From Phycisphaerae bacterium (GTDB taxonomy: Bacteria; Planctomycetota; Phycisphaerae; Phycisphaerales; SM1A02): DNA of 7,192 nucleotides. Location: NCBI GenBank assembly GCA_030432455.1, contig JAUIHC010000153.1, forward strand, positions 1 to 7,192, written 5' to 3'. The notes under the pieces are model-generated. The model saw only the letters and a list, made by a program, of their open reading frames with translations, was not told the DNA's origin and made no database searches. This document shows positions 1 through 5,002 of the stretch, in pieces; positions within the stretch are counted from its first letter, which is position 1; each line of letters begins with the position of its first letter. Both the position numbers and the translations under genes were made by a program.

Positions 1-2141
1 GCGAGATCCGGGCCGCCACGGCCGAGGAGATCGATGCCATCCTCGCGCCGGAACCTGCGGTCGTCGCCGAGCCCGAAGTCGTCGCCGAGCCCGAGGGCGT
101 CGTGGAGCCCGAGGTCGTCGTCGAACCCGAGGTCGTCGCCGAGCCCGAGGTCGTCGCCGAGCCCGAAGTCGTCACCGAGCCCGAAGTCGTCGCCGAGCCC
201 GAGGTCGTCGCCGAGCCCGAGGTCGTCGCCGAGCCCGAAGTCGTCGCCGAGCCCGAGGTCGTCGCCGAGCCCGAGGTCGTCGCCGAACCCGAAGTCGTCG
301 CCGAGCCCGAGGTCGTCGCCGAGCCCGAAGTCGTCGCCGAGCCCGAGGGCGTCGCCGAGCCCGAGGTCGTCGCCGAGCCCGAGGTCGTCGCCGAGCCCGA
401 GGGCGTCGTCGAGCCCGAGGTCGCGACTCCCGCCGATCGAGAAATACCCCCCCCGCCGGCCGACGACCTTCTGGAGGTCCGCGCCCGCATCGAGTTCCCC
501 GACGGCGTCGAGGGAACCTGGAAGCGTCTCCGCACCGATCGCAAGAGCCTCCGGACCGGCCCCGACGGACAGACCAACTACTCGTTCATCCGACTCGACG
601 AGGGGGCGGTGCTCTGCGTCGTCGATGAGCATCCCACCACCGGCTGGTGCAAGGTTCGACTCGTGGGCCCCGATCTCGAGAACGTCCGTGGCCTGCTCAA
701 GGCACGGGAAGGGATGATCGAGATCGAGGGCGACACCGCCACGGTCGTGCGGGGCGAGCATGAGGTCCGAGCCCCCAACCTGATCCGGCTCGATGGTCCC
801 GATGGAGAGGACACGCCGGATCCGCGGCGGTCCTACCTTCCGTTCCGCAAGATCGCCCCCGGCGATGCGGTGCAGGTCACCGACACGATCGTCGATGGCA
901 CCGGAGACACCTGGCTCGTCGTGGTGCCCCCGCTCGACTCGGTCGGCTGGATTCACCGCGGCTATCTGGACACCGTCGAGCCGGGCGACCTTCCCGTGGA
1001 GCGCGGCCAGGATGGTGCCGGTCGCCCGAGATTCGTCACCGAGCCCGAGGTCGTCACCGAGCCCGAAGTCGTCGCCGAGCCCGAGGTCGTCGCCGAGCCC
1101 GAGGTCGTCACCGAGCCCGAGGTCGTCACCGAGCCCGAAGTCGTCGCCGAGCCCGAGATCGTCGCCGAGCCCGAGGTCGTCACCGAGCCCGAAGTCGTCG
1201 CCGAACCCGAAGTCGTCGCCGAGCCCGAAGTCGTCGCCGAGCCCGAAGTCGTCACCGAGCCCGAAGTCGTCGCCGAGCCCGAGGTCGTCGCCGAGCCCGA
1301 AGTCGTCGCCGAGCCCGAGGTCGTCGCCGAGCCCGAGGTCGTCGCCGAGCCCGAGGTCGTCGCCGAGCCCGAGGTCATCGCCGAGCCCGAGGTCGTCGCC
1401 GAGCCCGAGGTCATCGCCGAGCCCGAGGTCGTCGCCGAGCCCGAGGTCGTCACCGAGCCCGAGGTCGTCGCCGAGCCCGAGGTCGATCTCATCGACGAGT
1501 CCGTCACGCCACCGACCGAGCCGGAGATCACCCTCGAGCCCGAACCCGAACCGACGCCGGAACCCGAGCCGGAGCCGACCCTGTCTCCGGAGCTGCTGGC
1601 GGGCGTGACCCTTGCCGATGCCGAGGCGAGCTACCAGACGGTCCGCACCTCGCCTGAAAACGACGCCGAGTTCGAGGCGTTGGAGCTCATCTATCAGACG
1701 ATCTCGGAGCGGCCGTCCACATCGCCGAGTGACCGCAGCCGCGCCGAAGTCCGCCTCGATCAGATCCGCATCCAGCGGGACCTTCAGCGGAGGATCGACA
1801 CCCTGCGTCGTCTGGAGAGCCGCGCCAACATCGATCGCGAGCGGATCGAGGCGATCCGGCAGGCCCTGCTCGACCGATCGGACTACACCGCGATCGGCCG
1901 ACTCTCCCGCAGCCGCGTGTACGACGGACGAACTCTGCCGTTGCTCTATCGACTCGAGGATCCGACCAGCGGCCGGACGATCGCGTATGTCCAGCCCGAC
2001 CAGACGCTCTCGATCCAATCCGGCATCGGACGGATCGTCGGCATCGTCGGCACCGAACGCGATGATCCGGGCTACCGTATCCGCGTGATCACCCCGGAGC
2101 GGTTCGAGATCGACCTCACCGAGGAGATCGGAGAGAACTGA
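1..2141 (+). CDS. Large repetitive SH3-like domain protein, 5' end missing
   Basis: The reading frame (first full codon at 3, stop TGA at 2139-2141) is open through the left edge, so the true start lies outside. 712 residues are visible. In order: a short segment (1-16); 21 hexapeptides, consensus EPEVVA (17-142); an SH3-like module (about 155-335) with two beta-rich parts, the second ending in GWIHRGYL, typical of bacterial SH3 repeats; 25 more hexapeptides (347-496); a Glu/Pro-rich linker (about 506-530); a charged helical, possibly coiled-coil segment (about 535-640); and a C-terminal beta region with YRLEDP and IAYVQP, resembling planctomycete SH3-domain proteins. The long acidic proline-containing stretches should be extended spacers, loosely like the Pro-rich span of TonB, which would fit an envelope protein. 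This is inference, because the N-terminus that would show a signal peptide is absent. An internal GTG at 102 is inside the first array and is not the start. No function is assigned. Confidence 0.85.
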   Translation, partial: EIRAATAEEIDAILAPEPAVVAEPEVVAEPEGVVEPEVVVEPEVVAEPEVVAEPEVVTEPEVVAEPEVVAEPEVVAEPEVVAEPEVVAEPEVVAEPEVVAEPEVVAEPEVVAEPEGVAEPEVVAEPEVVAEPEGVVEPEVATPADREIPPPPADDLLEVRARIEFPDGVEGTWKRLRTDRKSLRTGPDGQTNYSFIRLDEGAVLCVVDEHPTTGWCKVRLVGPDLENVRGLLKAREGMIEIEGDTATVVRGEHEVRAPNLIRLDGPDGEDTPDPRRSYLPFRKIAPGDAVQVTDTIVDGTGDTWLVVVPPLDSVGWIHRGYLDTVEPGDLPVERGQDGAGRPRFVTEPEVVTEPEVVAEPEVVAEPEVVTEPEVVTEPEVVAEPEIVAEPEVVTEPEVVAEPEVVAEPEVVAEPEVVTEPEVVAEPEVVAEPEVVAEPEVVAEPEVVAEPEVVAEPEVIAEPEVVAEPEVIAEPEVVAEPEVVTEPEVVAEPEVDLIDESVTPPTEPEITLEPEPEPTPEPEPEPTLSPELLAGVTLADAEASYQTVRTSPENDAEFEALELIYQTISERPSTSPSDRSRAEVRLDQIRIQRDLQRRIDTLRRLESRANIDRERIEAIRQALLDRSDYTAIGRLSRSRVYDGRTLPLLYRLEDPTSGRTIAYVQPDQTLSIQSGIGRIVGIVGTERDDPGYRIRVITPERFEIDLTEEIGEN
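51..428 (+). repeat. 18-bp in-frame tandem array 1 (21 units)
   Basis: Twenty-one contiguous 18-bp units with consensus GAGCCCGAGGTCGTCGCC encode EPEVVA. Variants change the last residue (T or V) or give EPEGVA/V. The third codon alternates between GAG and GAA, and otherwise synonymous variation is very low, which suggests recent expansion or homogenisation. The unit has no stop codon in any of the six frames, so long spurious frames appear on both strands. Confidence 0.95.
1041..1490 (+). repeat. 18-bp in-frame tandem array 2 (25 units)
   Basis: Twenty-five contiguous units of the same 18-bp repeat as the array at 51-428, ending in a degenerate EPEVDL unit. It has more EPEVVT units (six) than array 1 (one), plus rare EPEIVA and EPEVIA. 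The 612 bp between the arrays are a multiple of three, so recombination between any two aligned units would keep the reading frame. Confidence 0.95.
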
Positions 2142-2160
2142 CCGGAGCCGTGACCATCAC

Positions 2161-2233
2161 GGGGCGTTAGCTCAGTTGGGAGAGCGGTTGCTTTGCAAGC
2201 AACAGGTCACCGGTTCGAGCCCGGTACGCTCCA
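2161..2233 (+). tRNA. tRNA-Ala (anticodon TGC)
   Basis: A complete 73-nt cloverleaf can be folded by eye. The 7-bp acceptor stem (2161-2167 with 2226-2232) has one G-U pair. The D arm is GCTC/GAGC. The 5-bp anticodon stem GTTGC/GCAAC encloses loop TTTGCAA with anticodon TGC at 2194-2196, which reads alanine GCN codons. The variable loop has 5 nt, the T arm is ACCGG-TTCGAGC-CCGGT, and the discriminator is A2233. The 3' CCA is not encoded and would be added enzymatically. It starts 19 nt after the stop of the upstream gene on the same strand, so read-through transcription is possible. Confidence 0.97.
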
Positions 2234-2241
2234 TTCGACCT

Positions 2242-2281
2242 CGACGACCCCCGCCGATCTCGGGATCGGTGGGGGTCGTCG
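2242..2281 (+). terminator. Hairpin terminator after tRNA-Ala
   Basis: An 18-bp stem (2242-2259 with 2264-2281) closes a 4-nt loop TCGG. All pairs are Watson-Crick except one G-T (2253/2270). It begins 8 nt after the tRNA end. The following bases (TGTTCCC) are only weakly T-rich, so it is an imperfect intrinsic terminator; it may also act as a 3' barrier for tRNA processing. Confidence 0.75.
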
Positions 2282-2425
2282 TGTTCCCGAGGCACTCGAT
2301 CCGGTGCTCTCCGCTCGCACCGCCAGAACACCCTCGCACCGCCGGATTCCGCCACGCCGCCCCGGGGTGGATGATCGAGAGGCGGGCGATGCCGGGGACA
2401 TCGGCGTTCCGACGAGGCCAACGCC

Positions 2426-2470
2426 TCCGCCGCCATCCGCCGCCATCCGCCGCCATCCGCCACCATCCGG
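2426..2470. repeat. 10-bp tandem repeat (CGCCATCCGC)
   Basis: Three perfect contiguous copies (2431-2440, 2441-2450, 2451-2460) are preceded by a half copy TCCGC and followed by a copy with two changes (CACCATCCGG, 2461-2470). It lies in non-coding DNA and a period of 10 does not preserve a reading frame. It looks like slippage-generated simple sequence; no function is evident. Confidence 0.9.
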
Positions 2471-2578
2471 ATCATGCTGAGATTCGGCTTGCAACCCACC
2501 TGCAGATCGGTACTCTCCTCGATGGCATTCCCGTGCCGCAGGATGTCGTGACTTCGCTTTGGACACGCTTCGTGCCCT

Positions 2579-2643
2579 TTCTCGACAAGCGTTCTCGACA
2601 AGTATTCCCAACAAGTCTTCCCGACTCGTTTTCCCAGCAAAGT
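2579..2643 (+). repeat. Five degenerate 13-bp direct repeats in the leader
   Basis: Five head-to-tail units start at 2579, 2592, 2605, 2618 and 2631: TTCTCGACAAGCG, TTCTCGACAAGTA, TTCCCAACAAGTC, TTCCCGACTCGTT, TTCCCAGCAAAGT. The consensus is TTCYCRACAAGTN. TTC, the C at position 5 and the C at position 8 are invariant. The period is not a multiple of three, so it is not a coding repeat. The array abuts the Shine-Dalgarno site of the PEP-CTERM gene. It could be a multi-site operator or an RNA leader element; neither is shown. Confidence 0.75.
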
Positions 2644-2650
2644 AAGGAGG
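2644..2650 (+). promoter_or_regulatory. Strong ribosome binding site AAGGAGG
   Basis: AAGGAGG lies 9 nt before the ATG at 2660, a near-perfect match to the anti-Shine-Dalgarno sequence. It fixes the start of the PEP-CTERM gene and suggests efficient translation. Confidence 0.9.
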
Positions 2651-2659
2651 ATCCTCATC

Positions 2660-3226
2660 ATGATCGATCGACGTCACACGGTCGCCTCATTGGCCCTGGT
2701 CGCCATCGCCGGATCTGCTTCGGCGGAGCTTCTTCTGGAGGTCGATCTCACGGTGATCGACCAGATCACCATCACGGCCACCGACGGGGCCGCCGGTGCC
2801 TCGGCATCGGGCAGCACCTTCACCGGGTTCTATCTCGCGAGCTTCTTCAACGACGCCTCGCTGGGGAGCACCATCAACGGCACCGGTAGTCTCACCGCGG
2901 CCAGCGTCGCCTCCGACGGCTCGCCCAGCCTGTACAGCTCCGGTTCGAGCTTCGGACTGAACATCTGGTCGTATTCCAGCACGGGCGACACGACCTTCAC
3001 CGCGGGCGAAACCGCCTTCTCGGGATCGGGCACCTGGACGCTCTCCTCGTCGCAGTACGCCCTGTTCCTGTCCGGCAACACCTTCGGCGACATCTACTTC
3101 GCCGCCGACACCGACGACGACCTTCCCGGCGCGACGGTGATCGGACAGTGGAGCGTGGTGCCCGCCCCCGGCGCGATCGCCATGCTCGGCCTCGCCGGTC
3201 TCGGCGGCCGCCGACGCCGCGACTGA
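2660..3226 (+). CDS. Exported PEP-CTERM sorting-domain protein
   Basis: 188 residues. The N-terminus (1-22) is a Sec signal peptide: a charged start MIDRR, a hydrophobic core LALVAIAG and a cleavage site ASA before E23. The mature part is rich in Ser, Thr, Gly and Ala with alternating hydrophobics, suggesting a beta-sandwich-like surface protein. It has no catalytic motif I recognise. The C-terminus (167-187) has VPAPGA, a hydrophobic helix (about 172-181) and GGRRRR, the tripartite PEP-CTERM signal in the form common in planctomycetes. Known family behaviour is recognition by an exosortase, removal of the tail and delivery to the surface or matrix; no exosortase gene lies in this window. The gene stands alone between its own leader and terminator. 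Start choice is supported by AAGGAGG at 2644-2650. The ligand or role of the mature protein is unknown. Confidence 0.92.
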   Translation: MIDRRHTVASLALVAIAGSASAELLLEVDLTVIDQITITATDGAAGASASGSTFTGFYLASFFNDASLGSTINGTGSLTAASVASDGSPSLYSSGSSFGLNIWSYSSTGDTTFTAGETAFSGSGTWTLSSSQYALFLSGNTFGDIYFAADTDDDLPGATVIGQWSVVPAPGAIAMLGLAGLGGRRRRD

Positions 3227-3273
3227 TCGCACGTCATCCCCGCAAGCCCCGAGGCTGCACCCGCCAGATACCC

Positions 3274-3302
3274 GAACCCCGCAGGTCCATCCTGCGGGGT
3301 TC
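3274..3302 (+). terminator. Intrinsic terminator after the PEP-CTERM gene
   Basis: A perfect 12-bp stem (3274-3285 with 3291-3302), GAACCCCGCAGG paired with CCTGCGGGGTTC, closes loop TCCAT and is followed by TTCC. It lies between convergent genes, 47 nt after the PEP-CTERM stop. On the minus strand the bases after the stem are not T-rich, so it probably serves mainly the plus-strand gene, though it could slow transcription from the rsmE side as well. Confidence 0.8.
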
Positions 3303-3359
3303 TTCCTGCGCGGTGTTCAATGATGGGCCAGGTCGCGGAAGCCGGCACTCGATCGCACC

Positions 3360-4088
3360 TCACCCCGCCCGCACGCCCGCCAGCAATGCCGTCGCGGCGG
3401 TCTCGACCCGGAGCACGCCGCGGCCGATCGCCACGCGGTGCACCCGCCCCGCATGGGCGGCGGTGGCGATCATCGCCTGCTCGGGCGGGCTGAAGCCCCC
3501 TTCGGGTCCGACGAGGATGACCACGCGATCGGCGGTCCGGATGGCGTCGGACCCCGGTTCTCCTTCGGCATCTCCGACGATGATCGCGGCGTTCTCCGCG
3601 GTCGCGCGATCGATCACCGTCTGAGGCGTTGATTCCTCGCCGATCGTCGGCAGCGTCGCCCGACGACTCTGCTTGCATGCTTCCAGCATGATCCGTGACC
3701 ACCGCTCGGTCGGATCCTGACGCTTGCGTTGGAGACTCACCACGCTGAAGTCGCACGCGAGCGGCGTGAAGCGGGCGATCCCCAACTGCGTCGCCATGTC
3801 GAGCATCGTGCTCAGCCGGTCGCCCTTGGGAAGACTTGCCGCGAGTTCGACCGTCGGCCGCTCCGGAGCCTCGACCTCGTGCTCGCCGACCACGACCTGA
3901 AGATCGCCGCGATCGTCGCGACCCGAGATGGTGCCGACCGCCCGAACGCCGCGACCGTCGAAGACGACGATCTCGTCACCGACGCCGAGCCGCTTCGGTC
4001 CGAGCGCGTGCCTGGCTTCCTGCCGGTCGAGACCGGCGACGCCACCCGGTTCGGGCAGATGCGAGACATGGAACCAGGGAGGAGTCAT
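3360..4088 (-). CDS. rsmE: RsmE, 16S rRNA (uracil1498-N3)-methyltransferase
   Basis: 242 residues, the usual family length. RsmE transfers a methyl group from S-adenosylmethionine to N3 of U1498 of 16S rRNA in the small subunit, near the decoding region. The N-terminal part (about 1-75) fits the PUA-like RNA-binding domain, with the LDRQEARHAL region and VVFDGRG. The C-terminal SPOUT domain shows LPKGDR (86-91), QLGIARFTPL (101-110), EACKQSRR (136-143), LVGPEGGFS (192-200) and RGVLRVETA (223-231). The last two correspond to the trefoil-knot cofactor-binding motifs. ATG at 4088-4086 overlaps the upstream gene's TGA as ATGA. No Shine-Dalgarno sequence lies ahead of it; the preceding bases are a run of threonine codons, so translation is probably coupled to the upstream methyltransferase gene. 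The stop (TGA, 3362-3360) faces the PEP-CTERM gene. Confidence 0.96.
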   Translation of the reverse strand: MTPPWFHVSHLPEPGGVAGLDRQEARHALGPKRLGVGDEIVVFDGRGVRAVGTISGRDDRGDLQVVVGEHEVEAPERPTVELAASLPKGDRLSTMLDMATQLGIARFTPLACDFSVVSLQRKRQDPTERWSRIMLEACKQSRRATLPTIGEESTPQTVIDRATAENAAIIVGDAEGEPGSDAIRTADRVVILVGPEGGFSPPEQAMIATAAHAGRVHRVAIGRGVLRVETAATALLAGVRAG

Positions 4089-4897
4089 GGAGTCGTGGTC
4101 GTCGTCGTGGTGTTCGTGGTGGTGGTGGACGGGGTTCGTTGCCAGACGAGCCAGCGGATCAGTCGCGTCGCGATCTCGAAGGTCGGCGGACCGATCACGC
4201 CGATCGGCGGGCTGGCTTCGGGCGGTCGCTTGAGCACGATGCGGGCGGCGCCCGCCGCGACCGCGAGTTCAAGCAGCGTCGCCGTCTCTCGTTCGGCCTC
4301 CTCGACCCCGGGCGTCTCCGCGAGGTCTCGCAGCCGCTGCATCGGCTTCGGCGGGAGGGCCGACGCTCGCCGCCGCGCCGGAAACATCGGGTCGAGGATG
4401 ACCAGCGCCGGGGACGGTCGAAGACGACGCCCCGTCGCGGCATCGGTCGCGGCGAACCACCGCAGGATCGACCGCGCGTCGGTCGAGAGCAGCCGGATCC
4501 GGGTCGCGGGCTCGTGGCCGACCGCCCGCGCCCGGGCGATGCCGTCCTCGAGCACCGCCCCGATCAGCGGATGCCGCTCGCAGGCCAGCACCATCCGCCC
4601 CGGGGCCGCCAGCGCCGCGACCGCGGCATCGCCGCCGAGCCCCGCCGTGGCGTCGATGATCGAGGCTCCGGCGGCGTCGCCGTCGGACGACAGCCCCCGC
4701 ACGATCCGGCGAAGCGGGTGCCGGGCGTCGAGCGGACGACGGAGCACGTCGTCCACCGCGGCCCCGACCCCGGCCCCCGGACGCTCGTCGGGCAGGCGGA
4801 GTTCGAGCCCCCCGCCACCGTCCCGGCCCAGCACGATCGTGCGGTCGGCAGCGTGCCAGCGGGCGATCTCGCCGTGATCGCGATCTGACTCGGACAT
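4085..4897 (-). CDS. rsmJ: RsmJ-family 16S rRNA guanine-N2 methyltransferase
   Basis: 270 residues from ATG at 4897. The Rossmann-fold methyltransferase core has motif I DATAGLGGD (82-90), ERHPLIGAVLEDG (107-119), the catalytic-site motif LDPMFP (168-173), SALPPKPM (179-186) and IVLKRP (220-225). This order and spacing match RsmJ (DUF548), which methylates N2 of G1516 in 16S rRNA using S-adenosylmethionine. The best-known members are gammaproteobacterial, so exact substrate identity here is inferred. The start is supported by GGAG five bases upstream. Reading further upstream in this frame runs antisense through the cystathionine synthase gene and is not real. Two oddities: about 50-75 N-terminal residues before the core are poorly conserved by eye, and the C-terminus carries an 11-threonine tail interrupted by one Asn (258-269), beyond the family's normal end. 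It is the first gene of an operon with rsmE. Confidence 0.85.
   Translation of the reverse strand: MSESDRDHGEIARWHAADRTIVLGRDGGGGLELRLPDERPGAGVGAAVDDVLRRPLDARHPLRRIVRGLSSDGDAAGASIIDATAGLGGDAAVAALAAPGRMVLACERHPLIGAVLEDGIARARAVGHEPATRIRLLSTDARSILRWFAATDAATGRRLRPSPALVILDPMFPARRRASALPPKPMQRLRDLAETPGVEEAERETATLLELAVAAGAARIVLKRPPEASPPIGVIGPPTFEIATRLIRWLVWQRTPSTTTTNTTTTTTTP
4091..4126 (-). repeat. Poly-threonine codon tract at the rsmJ 3' end
   Basis: Twelve consecutive codons (ACC, ACG, ACT and one AAC) encode TTTTNTTTTTTT just before the final Pro and stop of the RsmJ-family gene. The tract occupies exactly the place where the rsmE ribosome binding site would be and contains no purine-rich Shine-Dalgarno match. 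It is a trinucleotide-like low-complexity run with mixed synonymous codons. Confidence 0.9.
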
Positions 4898-4902
4898 CGG
4901 GG

Positions 4903-4906
4903 CTCC
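4903..4906 (-). promoter_or_regulatory. Ribosome binding site of the RsmJ-family gene
   Basis: On the minus strand TGGAGCCCCG precedes the ATG at 4897; GGAG lies 5 nt from the start. It decides this start over the much longer antisense extension of the frame. Confidence 0.6.
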
Positions 4907-4992
4907 AGAGACGATTCCTGGGCGCGGAACCCATGGCGGGTCGCCGCTCGGTCGGCCGATACGATACGGCCCGCTCGTCGCTCGAACCCTCC

Positions 4993-4996
4993 GGAG
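4993..4996 (+). promoter_or_regulatory. Ribosome binding site of the cystathionine synthase gene
   Basis: CGGAGATCACC precedes GTG at 5003, with GGAG 6 nt before the start. This supports GTG as the initiation codon and a protein that begins just before the conserved fold. Confidence 0.7.
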
Positions 4997-5002
4997 ATCA
5001 CC

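Larger units (their letters stand above)
2282..2659. other. Intergenic region without a convincing gene
   Basis: This 378-bp stretch separates the tRNA terminator from the PEP-CTERM gene. Open frames on both strands are low-complexity or antisense to the tRNA and do not look like proteins. It contains an 11-bp direct repeat CTCGCACCGCC (2314-2324 and 2333-2343), the 10-bp tandem array at 2426-2470 and the 13-bp array at 2579-2643. From about 2470 onward it is visibly less GC-rich than the flanking genes, as expected for a promoter and leader. A weak sigma70-like pair, TTGCAA (2489-2494) and TACTCT (2511-2516) with 16-nt spacing, is too poor to call a promoter. Confidence 0.6.
4898..5002. promoter_or_regulatory. 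Divergent intergenic region with likely promoters
   Basis: These 105 bp separate the start codons of two divergent transcription units, so promoters for both should lie here. On the plus strand TACGAT (4960-4965) within GATACGATACGG matches the -10 hexamer at four of six positions, but no fair -35 box stands 16-18 nt upstream. I see no clear operator palindrome. The call rests mainly on gene layout. Confidence 0.4.

Noticed and set aside
34..717. Plus-strand frame of SPSPRS repeats
   Set aside because: It is a shadow of the EPEVVA array in another frame and has no recognisable domain after the repeat.
51..1490. Possible CRISPR or other repeat-spacer array
   Set aside because: The 18-bp units are contiguous, have no spacers and encode a continuous peptide repeat.
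962..1531. Minus-strand frame of SGSATT repeats
   Set aside because: It is an antisense shadow of array 2; the repeat unit has no stops in any frame.
2582..2608. Sigma70-like promoter TCGACA ... TATTCC inside the 13-bp array
   Set aside because: The spacing is only 15 nt and the -10 match is poor; the similarity comes from the repeat itself.
2167..2661. Minus-strand frames across the tRNA with ends such as RTGLEPVTCCLQSN and GAYRARTGDLLLAKQ
   Set aside because: These are well-known false proteins produced by translating the antisense strand of a tRNA gene; the rest is low-complexity intergenic sequence.
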